A DNA stretch of 64,000 bases from Monarcha castaneiventris obscurior (taxonomy: Eukaryota > Chordata > Aves > Passeriformes > Monarchidae), in NCBI GenBank assembly GCA_026261815.1, contig JAMPIT010000493.1, positions 10,185,501 through 10,249,500 on the forward strand, read 5' to 3'. Shown here piece by piece: positions 1 to 9,300 of this stretch (the first letter of the stretch is position 1; every line of letters starts with the position of its first letter). The notes under the pieces are model-generated. The model saw only the letters and a program-made list of their open reading frames with translations, ran no database searches and had not been told where the DNA came from. The position numbers and the translations under genes were made by a program.

Positions 1-462
1 TTCCTGGTGCCTCTCACCATCATCTGCCTTTGCTACCTGTTCATCATCATCAAAGTCAAGTCCTCGGGCATCAGGGTGGGCTCCTCCAAGAGGAAAAAGT
101 CCGAGAAGAAAGTCACCAGGATGGTGTCTATCGTGGTGGCCGTCTTCATCTTCTGCTGGCTCCCCTTCTACATCTTCAACGTCTCCTCCGTGTCGGTGAT
201 GATCGTGCCCACGCCCGTCCTCAAGGGCATGTTCGACTTCGTGGTGGTCCTCAGCTATGCCAACAGCTGTGCCAACCCCATCCTCTACGCCTTCCTGTCC
301 GACAACTTCAAGAAGAGCTTTCAGAACGTGCTGTGCCTGGTGAAGGTCAGCGGCATGGACGAGGCCGACCGCAGCGACAGCAAGCAGGACAAATCCCGGC
401 TCAACGAGACCACGGAGACCCAGAGGACCCTGCTCAACGGTGACCTGCAGACGAGCATCTGA
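1..462 (+). CDS. SSTR2: Somatostatin receptor type 2, C-terminal part (5' truncated by window edge)
   Basis: Reads in frame 1 from the first base to a TGA at 460-462, giving 153 codons, equal to the last 153 residues of the 369-aa mammalian receptor. Visible in order: the end of TM5, the third intracellular loop with a basic KRKKSEKK segment, TM6 with the CWLPF toggle-switch motif, TM7 with NPILY (the NPxxY motif), helix 8 with a candidate palmitoylated Cys in NVLCLVK, a Ser/Thr-rich tail, and the terminal QTSI class I PDZ ligand. SSTR2 is a Gi-coupled plasma-membrane receptor for somatostatin-14 and -28; the tail Ser/Thr residues are the known phosphorylation and arrestin region. No intron interrupts this part, as expected for the family. 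SSTR3 and SSTR5 are excluded by the near-identical tail and the terminal [10 protein letters not shown]. The N-terminal half lies before the window. Confidence 0.97.
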   Translation, partial: FLVPLTIICLCYLFIIIKVKSSGIRVGSSKRKKSEKKVTRMVSIVVAVFIFCWLPFYIFNVSSVSVMIVPTPVLKGMFDFVVVLSYANSCANPILYAFLSDNFKKSFQNVLCLVKVSGMDEADRSDSKQDKSRLNETTETQRTLLNGDLQTSI

Positions 463-1711
463 GGGGACAGCGGGCTTGGTCCCTCCCGCGCCCTCCTCTC
501 CCCGCTGGCTCCCGGCTGCAGCACGGGGGTGGCACCTCGGAGTCGGGGCAGGAAGGCCACCGGAGGGGACGGCTGCGAGCACCCGACGGCCGCGGCGCTT
601 CTCGGCTGGGCTCCCCTCTGCTGGGTTGGCTTTCGAGCGCTGGGAAGGAGATGGATCAGGAGGAGCTGCCTCGCCAGGAAAACAAAGACAACTCGCGGCG
701 ACGCGGTGCGTTTCGACACCCAAGTGCCACGGCGGGCACAGGTACGGCCGGGGCGGCTCTGCCGGGTCCCCCGTGCCACCCTCGGGGCCCGCTGGCTGTG
801 GGGCTCTGCCCCACGGCGGGTGTGTGCGCCTGGACTCACGGGGGGACCGCAGGAGGAGCCGAGGGCACGGGTGTGTGAGCAGCACCGAGCTGGCGGGAGC
901 TCCCGGCGAGTCTCCCTCCCGAGGACACCGGGATGGTCGGGATTGCGTTTTCCCCAGGTTATTCGTGACTCCAGCGCCTGCCCCGCAGCCTCCCGGCGCT
1001 GTGTGACTGCCGCAGCCGCCCTGCCCGGAGGGGACACGCCGCGATGGAGGTGACTTCCCCACGGGAAGCAGCTCTGCCCCCGCAGCAACCCCTCCGCTCC
1101 CCAGCCCTGCCTTGTCCCGCTGCCGGAGAGCCCTTTCCCGGCCCCTGCCGTGGCGTCACCTGCCCGCAGATTTTCTCCACGGATGGAGAATTTTCCCCTT
1201 TTCCCTCGCCGGTAGCCGCTGCCCCTCCCAGCGCCCGCATCTGCCGGCGGCCGGTCCCACGCTGCGCCCGCAGCCGCGATCGCTGCTCCGGGAACGAGCG
1301 CCCGGCTCCGCTCCCTGCTGGGAAACCCTTGGAAGTGTTTGAGCAGCGGGGACACATTGGAGAAGCCCGGCACGGGCACCTCCCGCCGCACCCGGCTGAG
1401 ATCGGGGTTTGTCCGGCCACGGCTCCGAGGATCTCTGGGGTGAAACCTCCCTGCTCCTTCCAGGCAAGTCACGCTGGAGGCAGGGCTGGCGGAGAGGATG
1501 GGGACGGGAAGGGGGTGCTGGGGACTCGGCCCCCACCCTCGCCCGAGCCGAAGGCACCGGGCAGAGCGGACAACAGGGCTCGCAGCGGCTGGGGGTGAGG
1601 AAGAGCAGGGCAGCACGGATCCATCCCCCTGGGTCCTGCACAGCGTGAGGGGTGGCGGGGCTGGCCCCACATCCGCAGTGTTTGGCTTCTCAAGACTGTC
1701 CTGGAGCGCTC

Positions 1712-1780
1712 TGCCCTGTCCCTGTCCCGGTCCCTGTCCCTGTCCCGGTCCCTGTCCCGGTCCCTGTCCCTGTCCCTGCC
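1712..1780. repeat. Hexamer repeat, CCCTGT/CCCGGT units
   Basis: About eleven tandem hexamers alternating CCCTGT and CCCGGT. It explains the Gly/Gln- and Cys/Pro-rich artefactual open frames on both strands here. Confidence 0.9.
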
Positions 1781-4579
1781 AGCCCAGCACAGACCGGGGC
1801 TCTGCAGCCCTGACCCCCCAGCAAAGCCCCTCCTTGGCCAGCGCCCCGGGAGCTCGGGGGAAAGCCCAGGGGAGAGGGAGAAGTGCCGGCTTCCTGCCGG
1901 AGCCCCCGGAGCAGCTGCTGTGCCAGAGGCCGGATCTGCTCACAGGCTGCTGCTGCAGACCCGAGCCGTGGGAACGTGGGGGGTTAGGGGGGGAAGCAGC
2001 CGGGGCTCCAATTATCCACAAAACCCTCCCCTTTCCCAGCCCACCCCAGCGTCCCCGTCACCAGGGGGCACGGAGCCGTCCCCTGGCACCACAAACAGCG
2101 AGGGAGGTGAGGCTGAGCGCTGCCCACGAGGTGCCACCCGCTTTGGGCTCCCACTCGCTCAGCCACGCAGCCCCCGGCGATGCTCCAGCCGAGAGCACCA
2201 GCCCTGGCTGAAGTTTTCCCGTGGCTCTGCCCAGCTCCTGCAGCAAATCCCAGCCAGAGGCATCCCATCCTGCCAGCCCCCAAGATGGGCTCAGTGCCAG
2301 GCTGGGTACCTGCTCCTGGCTCGGTTGGATTCGGCTCAGGCATTTTCTGCAAGACAAAGCAGAGCCCTGTCAGCAATTGTTTGCTTTTAACTCCTTCCTG
2401 CTCCTCTGAGGAACAGCGACAGCGTCCGAGTGCTCATGGGCAGCGTGTGGCACCTCCCCATGCCCTCGCTGGGCACCGAGCACGGCCCGGCTGTGGCAGG
2501 GGGAGCGAGGCTGCCCCCGGGCTCCGGGGGTTCCCTGCTGACGCTGCAGGAATTGAAGCACCGGCAGCGGGTCACGGCTCGGTGAAACGCGGCTGGGGAG
2601 GGCTGGGAGCGGTGCCGGGCTGAGGCTCCGTGTCACAGCCGCAGCGATGCGTCAGTGCAGCCGTGGGCACTCCGTGGAGGAGGTGTCTGCGTGGGAAGCG
2701 GGCGTGGAATGGGGAGGGGGATGCGTGGAGCCCCCAGCGCTCACCTGCAGCCCCAGTTTGCCGGTGTCTGACTCCGTCCCAGCCAGGTCTGTGCAAGCCC
2801 TGCCACCAAAATCCCGATGGATGGAGTGGGGGATGCCCGTTCCCAGCTGCACCCCCGCAGGAGCCTCCAGCTGGGATCACCCCCTCTCTGCGCCGGTTTG
2901 AGGTAGAAATATGGAAATCCTGGGAATCCCTAGCCCTGGGAAGGACCCGTGCCCAGGTCAGCTTTGTCCTGGACACTTCTGCCTGCTCGGAGCTGTGATC
3001 CCTGTGATCCCCTTCGCACCCAGGGGCTCTGCTGGGATGGGGATAACGGGGCTCCAGGTGAGCAGTGAGGGCTCTGGGGTTGCCACCAACATCCCAAAGG
3101 CCACCGAGGCAGGATGCAACAGGGCAGGGGCACCGGGTGGCTCCTGGGGGCTGCCAGAGCTCTCCGTGGCCACCTTCCCACAGCTCACCGAGGAAAAAGG
3201 ACTCGAAAATGAAATGTGCTTGGAGTGCCGGGAGGGAGCTGCAGCCACGGCCCAGCGCCGGCTGTAAAAGCAGCAAAACAAAACCTTCTGCTGTTCATTG
3301 CTGACTAACAAACATCAGCACCGCTGCTGCTGCTGCTGCCAGTAACGAAGTTTTCCCTCCCAGCCACTTGATTTTAGTGGGAACTTGACCTCAGATTGGA
3401 TCTGCTCTGCAAAGCCTTGCAGGGCTGCTGGCGGTGGGATGAGAAATTTCTGCCGGTGACTGCGGAGCCCAGAGCCTGCGAGTGCTTCACACACAGCCGG
3501 GCCCTGGGCAGGAGGCAGGAGTGGCAGCTCCCGCCTGGAGCGGCAGGAACGGCGTTATCCCGAATCTGAGGTGATGGGAAGCACGGATTGGGGTGTGCCA
3601 AAGGCTCCCCTGCGTGCCTGGAGCAGGGACCCGGCCCTGCTTGTGCTGCCTCACCTGGGGCTGTCCCTGGGGGCTGGGTCACTCCTGCAGGAGCCTCCCA
3701 GTCCCAGCGTGGCCTCCCCAAAGCCTGTGGGAAGCAATTCCCCTTTTCCTCCTCAGTGCTGGTTCCCCCAGTGAGGCTGAGGGGCAGCCCCACAGCTCCC
3801 TGATCCCACGGGATCGGCCTGCATGGAGACATCCCTGCCGTGCCCTCCCTCAGGCTTCGCATTTGGAGCCAGGGCTGTGGCTGGGCTGGGCATCCACCCG
3901 TGTGCCCCTCGCTGCCAGCCTGGCTCCGGGAGCTGCGGTGGCCACTGCCCCCCAGTGCTCCAGAGCCAAATCCTGCTCGGATGGGCCGGAGAGGCTGGGG
4001 CTGGACCTGGAGCCTTCCCAGTGCATCCCTGCAGCTCCTCGGGTCGGCTCCAGGGGTCTCGGACTGAAATAATCTCCCAAACTGCGCCGCTGTGCCTCCG
4101 GAGGGCTTCCCGAGCCTGCCACAATGGGAAGAGCCTCGTCTTTGTTGGAGACTCCACCGAGAGGTCCCTTCCCTCCCAGACCTGCCCAGGGTCCCCATCC
4201 AGCTCCATTCCAGGCAAGGAGAGCTCCCAGGTTCCAGCCTTGTGGATGAGCTGATTCCAAACCGCTCAGGAAGAGTCTCCATCCCCTCCCTGTGGCTGCT
4301 CCAAGGGGGAATCTCCAGCGAGGCACAAGCAAAGGACACAGCAGATGGCAAACCTGCCTTCCTACTGGTGGCCTGGAGTGGGACCTGCTGCTTTCCAGCC
4401 CCAGGACACCTCTGCCCTGCCCTGCCAGCCTCTGATGCCCAGCCTGGCACCTGTGGGAGGGATTTCAGCTCCACTCCCTGCTTGCTCCAAGACCTGGACT
4501 GTGATAAGCCAGGACAGGAGAGCCAGACTGGGAGGATCCTCCTGACCAGGAGATGCCCAGGGATGCAAAGCCTGGCCAC

Positions 4580-4711
4580 TCCATCCATCCATCCATCCAT
4601 CCATCCATCCATCCATCCATCCATCCATCCATCCATCCATCCATCCATCCATCCATCCATCCATCCATCCATCCATCCATCCATCCATCCATCCATCCAT
4701 CCCTCCATCCC
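4580..4711. repeat. (ATCC)n tetranucleotide microsatellite
   Basis: Roughly 32 nearly perfect ATCC units over about 130 bp, with one interruption (CCCT) near the right end. It is open in several frames on both strands (IHPS or DGWM repeats), which is a property of the repeat and not evidence for a protein. Confidence 0.98.
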
Positions 4712-5209
4712 ACCCCACGCTGTGTCTGGGAGGAGGGATGGGATGCCTGGTTGTAAATAGATGTAAATTGTATATACTGGATGTGCCCAGAGGGGGTTTC
4801 TGATCACTGACACAGCCCCAAGGGGGGCCTTGGCTCCCCCTCACCCTCCCGGTGTGCCGGGGGATTGGTGGCACCATGCAGGAGCCGGGAGGGACCGCGG
4901 AGGCTGCTGCCGCTCTGCCAGGTGACTTCTGCAGCACCAGGGAGCTCAGGTTTAGCCTCTCTGTTCCCTGCAGAGATCCAGGGCCCCCCAGCAGCACCGT
5001 CCATCCCCCCGTGTCCGTAGCTGTGCCCTGTCAGTGCCCATGGATCCGCTGGGACCACACCGAGAGCGTGTCCCTGCTCCCAGTCCTGTTTCCCTCCCCG
5101 GTGATCGCTCCTCGGTGTCCTGGTGTGGGACTGAGCCTTCCCACAGCCAAGGCTCCCGACTGCCACGGTCTGTGCCACGGGGAGGGCACTGTGGCTGCTG
5201 CGGGAGGGA

Positions 5210-5215
5210 AATAAA
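5210..5215 (+). terminator. AATAAA polyadenylation signal, candidate SSTR2 3' end
   Basis: Canonical AATAAA shortly before a T/GT-rich stretch (5217-5245). It precedes the CR1 fragment. A second AATAAA lies at 5650-5655. Assignment to SSTR2 is inferred from position. Confidence 0.45.
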
Positions 5216-5294
5216 AGAGTTTTCCTACGGTTTCTGGCTGTTTGTGTGTCTTGGGGCTAGAGTGGAGCAGTGGGATATCATCCAGGCTTGGACA

Positions 5295-5530
5295 CCTCCC
5301 TGGGAGAGCATTCCAGAGTTGTTCAGGTTGGAAAAGCCCTCAAAGATCACCGAGTCCAACCATCCCCCTGGGCACTGCCACCACTGACCATGTCCCCAAC
5401 ACCCACACAGCTTTAAATCCCTCCAGGGATGGGGACTCTGCCGCTGCCCTGGGCATTTCCAAGGCCTGACAGCCCTTCCCATGAAGAAATTCCTCCCGAT
5501 GCCCAACCTGAACCTCCCCTGGCACTAACT
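5295..5530 (-). mobile_element. CR1-type LINE 3' fragment, antisense
   Basis: Contains the recognisable reverse complement of the CR1 3' tail (TTGGAAAAGCCCTCAAAGAT, then GAGTCCAACC) followed by more 5' CR1 sequence (CATGTCCCCAAC, TTCCTCCCGATGCCCAACCT). A non-autonomous, 5'-truncated copy in the SSTR2-COG1 intergenic region. Confidence 0.85.
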
Positions 5531-5807
5531 GAGGCAGTTTGGTGTTGTCCTGCCCCTCGTTCCCTGGGAGCAGAGTTTTTGGGTCCTACAAACGCAAAGT
5601 TTGGCTCTGAGCAGCTGCACGGCCCAGCAGCACCAACACCGTCCACACAAATAAACGACATCGCTCCCAAATACCCGCGATTCTTTTCCTTCCTGTCTCA
5701 ATTTCCAACACCAAGGGGCGGTGATGGGGTTTGAATGCAGCAGCCTCACGCCCAAGCCCAGCATCTCCCATGGAGCTGGATCCTGCCTGGCTGCAGCTCT
5801 GCCTCTC

Positions 5808-5875
5808 CCTTCGGGGCTGGAAGGGACCTTCAAGCTCAGTCCCATTCCACCCCATCCTGGATGGGTCTCAGGGGA
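5808..5875 (-). mobile_element. Short CR1-like remnant
   Basis: GGGCTGGAAGGGACCTTCAA followed by CTCAGTCCCATTCCACCCC resembles the antisense CR1 3' tail. Only about 60 bp is recognisable, so the call is weak. The rest of 5540-6100 shows nothing beyond an AATAAA at 5650-5655. Confidence 0.45.
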
Positions 5876-6119
5876 ATATCCCGGTGCTCAGTGCTGTTGG
5901 AATGGGAGGATCGGGAAACAGCCCCAGCCCTGTTCGAACCAAGCCACCCGTTCAGCCCAAAGGGCCCCGAGGATGAGACCGCCCGGGGTGTGTGGAGTGA
6001 CAGCGGCACCCGCAGGCCGCAGAGCCTGACCCGTTTCCCCGGGAAATGGCAACGAAAAAAAACCCCCACGATTAAATAACTAAACTAAATAAAATAAATA
6101 ACGCGGCGTTGTCTCCCCT

Positions 6120-6340
6120 CTGGCCTCGTCGCCATGGCAACGCGGCTCTGCCCGACACAAAGATGGCGGCGTCGCCATGGCAACGACACCCGGATGTGGC
6201 TGTGCCCGACACAAAGATGGCGGCGTCGCCATGGCAACGACACCCGGGTGTGGCTGTGCCCGGCACAAAGATGGCGGCGTCGTCATGGCAACGACACCCG
6301 GGTGTGGCTGTGCCCGAAACAAAGATGGCGGCGCCGCCCC
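6120..6340 (+). promoter_or_regulatory. COG1 promoter/5' leader: 54-bp tandem repeat with X-box and YY1/TISU-like sites
   Basis: The motif AAGATGGCGGC occurs at 6160-6170, 6214-6224, 6268-6278 and 6322-6332, spaced exactly 54 bp apart, and a fifth time at 6379-6389 over the proposed COG1 start. Between them an X-box-like palindrome, GTCGCCATGGCAAC, occurs at 6128-6141, 6171-6184, 6225-6238 and (one change) 6279-6292. AAnATGGCGGC is the YY1 consensus, and X-boxes of this form bind RFX factors. The unit is 18 codons, so every repeat ATG is in frame with COG1. Promoter function is inferred from motifs and position. Confidence 0.75.
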
Positions 6341-6381
6341 GCAGTGACTCCCGGAAGCGCCGTCCCCTTCCCGTGGCCAAG

Positions 6382-9300
6382 ATGGCGGCGGCGGCGGCTC
6401 CGCTGGCGCGGCCCGGGGACGGTGCCGGTGTCGGTGCCGGTGTCGGTATCAGTGTCATGGCGACGCGCGGCGCCGAGGCCGAGGCGCTGTTCGAGGCCCA
6501 CACGACGGCCGAGCTGCGGGCGGTGGAGCGGCGGCTGCGCGCCGGCATCGAGCAGAAGCGGGAGGAGCTGCGGCAGATGGTGGGCGAGCGCTACCGCGAC
6601 CTCATCGAGGCGGCCGACACCATCGCCGAGATGCGGCGCAGCGCCGAGCGCCTGCTGGGCGCCGTGAGGGGGCTGCAGCGCGGCGGCAGCGCCCGGCCCG
6701 GCCCCGCCAGCGCGGTGAGGCGGGGGGCGGCCGCGGAGTCCTTCGTGCCCCCGTTCCCCCTTCGTCCCCTTCGACCCCTCCTTCCCCCCTCGACCCTTTC
6801 TTTGTCCCCCGCTCCATCTCCGTCCCTGGCCCCTTCTGTCCCTTTCGGCCCTTCCTTCCCCCCTTCTCGCCCGCTTTCCCACATTCTTCTTCTCCTCCTC
6901 ATCCTTTCTTCTCTCCGCTCATCCCCTATTCTTGCCCCCTCTGTTGTCTTCCCCTCTCTTTTGCCTTCATCCCCTCTCTTTTTCCCTTCATCCCCTCTCT
7001 TTTTCCCTTCACCCCCTCTCTTTTCCCTTTACCCCCTCTCTTCTCCCTTCACCCCCTCTCTTTTCCCTTCACCCCCTCTCTTTTCCCTTCATCCCCTCTC
7101 TTTTCCCTTCATCCCGTTTCTTTTCCCTTCATCCCCTCTCTTTTTCCCTTCACCCCCTCTCTTTTCCCTTCACCCCCTCTCTTTTCCCTTCATCCCCTCT
7201 CTTTTCCCTTCATCCCGTTTCTTTTCCCTTCATCCCCTCTCTTTTTCCCTTCACCCCCTCTCTTTTCCCTTCATCCCCCCTCTTCTTCCCTTCGTCCCCT
7301 CTCTTTTCCCTTCACCCCTCTCTCTCCCCTGACCCCCGTGTCCCCTCTCCAGGTTCGCCCACCATCTCACCAGGGTTTCTACGGGGCGGCGGCGCAGCTG
7401 AAGCTGCTGCTGGAGGTTCCCGAGCAGGTTTGGGGGGCGGTGGAAGGGGGCCGGTACCTGCCCGCGGCCCGGCTCCACCTGCTCGGGGCTCACCTGCGCC
7501 GGCAGCTCCAGCTCGACACCCCCCGAGCCCGCTCCAGCCCCATCCTCGCCCGCTTCCCCATCCTGCTGCGACAAGTGGCGGCCGCCAGCCACCTCAGGTG
7601 TGCCGGGAACGGGGCACGGGAAGGGCTGGATGAGGAGGGGGTGAGGTGGGAAGGGCTGGATGAGGAGAGAGTGAGGTGGGAAGGGCTGGATGAGGAGGGG
7701 GTGAGGTGGGAAGCTCTGGATGAGGAGGGGGTGAGGTGGGAAGGGCTGGATGAGGAGGGGGTGAGGTGGGAAGGGCTGGATGAGGAAGGGGTGAGGTGGG
7801 AAGCGCTGGATGAGGAAGGGGTGAGGTGGGAAGGGCTGGATGATGTGGGAAGGGCTGGATGAGGAGAGAGTGAGGTCCTGGCACAGGTTACCCAGAGAAG
7901 TCGTGGCTGTCCCATCCCTTGAAGTGTCCCAGTGCCCCATCCTGGAAGCTGGGTGAGACTGGGAGCAACCTGGTCTAGGGGAAGGGGCTTGGAACTGGTT
8001 GATCCTTACATTCCCTCCAAACCCAAAGCATTCCCTGTCCGTGGGGCTCGCTCGGACACAGCCCAGGGAGGACAGGACAGGAATCAGCTGCAGCAGGGTC
8101 CTGGGGGGCTGTGCCTGAGGCAGCTGCACCGGGATTGCACAGGAAAGCCACTGGCAGGACCCCCGGGCTGTGGCTGGTGTCAAAGTGCTCCAGGAATGCC
8201 CCTGGCAAGGCAGGGAAGGAGGGATGTGAGGGAATATCCCATGGACAGCCAGCACATCCTGGGGGCTGCAGCTGGCAGGGACCAGGGGGCTCCATCAGGT
8301 AACAGGACAGGACTAACAGGGATTTAGGGAGATCCCTTTCCAACCCATTCCACTGGGACAAAAACCATCTCAGTCACCCTTTAATATCCAGATCCAAGTG
8401 GGACAGGGGAGAGCAGCAGCTTGACTTGGCAGTGCCCACGCAGCCACGCCTGAACACGTGGCTCGGGCAGTGACTCCCAGCTGCTTCCCGTGGCAGATCC
8501 ACCATCCTGCAGGAGAGCAAGGCCCTGCTGCGCTGCCGGACGGGCTCGGACCAGGCGGTGGCCGAAGCCCTGTGTGCCATCATGCTGCTGGAGGACAGCT
8601 CCCCACGCCAGGCCCTGGCCGACTTCCTGCTGGCCAGGAAACTGGCCATCCAGCAGCTGCTCAACCAGCCACACCACGGTCAGTGCCACGGGGCTGCTCC
8701 CTGGCAAGGTCAGGGTGAGCCTTCCCTGCCTCTCCTCCTGCCCCCGGAGCAGGGATGGGCGATTCCCATAAATCTCATGGTGACAGGGACGCTGCAAAAT
8801 AGCACAAAAATGGACAGTTCTCAGGGGTTTAGGCCAAGCCCACCTCTGATGGGGAAGCAGGGGGACACAAGGCTGAGCCCTTCGCCCCCCAGCCCTTCCC
8901 TGGAAGGGACCACAGGCCTGGGTGCCACCGACCTGTGCTGAAGGGGCTGCCTCGGCTCAAAGTCACCTCTCTGCAGGTGCAGGTATCAAAGCTCAGGTGT
9001 GTTCCCTGATGGAGCTGCTCACCACCACCCTGTACCAGGCCCACGCTGTCTTCTACACCGTGCCCGAGGGGATGGCCCCGGATCCAGCCCTGCCCTGTGG
9101 ATTGCTCTTCTCCACCCTGGAGAGCACCACGGGCCAGAACCCCGCAGGTGAGCCCTGCAGCTGCCCAGGAGAGCGGGCAGGAGGGTGCCCCGCGCTGGGC
9201 TGAGCCCTGGCTGTGATTCCAGGGAGAGGAGGGGTGCTGGAGGAGGATTTGAAGCTGAGCAGCTGGTTCAAGTACCTGCCTGAGTCCGTGGTGGAATTCC

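Larger units (their letters stand above)
463..5216 (+). other. Probable long SSTR2 3' UTR / downstream non-coding region
   Basis: No convincing coding region is present; the long open frames here are GC-rich shadows or repeat translations without family resemblance. The stretch holds a hexamer repeat near 1.7 kb, a large tetramer repeat near 4.6 kb, an AT-rich patch at about 4750-4785 containing TGTAAATA (a Pumilio-type element) at 4752-4759, and an AATAAA at 5210-5215 that could end the SSTR2 transcript. The UTR extent is inferred; transcript data are absent. Confidence 0.5.

Noticed and set aside
321..2021. 566-codon minus-strand open frame overlapping the SSTR2 tail and downstream DNA
   Set aside because: It runs antisense through a known coding end and a hexamer repeat, has Arg/Pro/Gly/Ser-rich composition typical of GC-rich shadow frames and no domain.
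4092..4813. Open frames with IHPS or DGWM repeats on both strands
   Set aside because: They are direct translations of the (ATCC)n microsatellite; all frames stay open because the repeat lacks stops.
6109..6381. Extension of COG1 upstream through the 54-bp repeats as protein
   Set aside because: The frame is open and in phase, but the region looks like promoter and leader (YY1/RFX motifs). The TISU at 6382 is the better start. Kept as a finding, not as coding sequence.
6715..7332. Continuation of the COG1 first exon frame into Ser/Leu/Phe/Pro repeats
   Set aside because: A clear GTGAGG donor at 6715 and the next exon after 7352 reproduce the COG1 protein; the repeat frame is intron 1 minisatellite.
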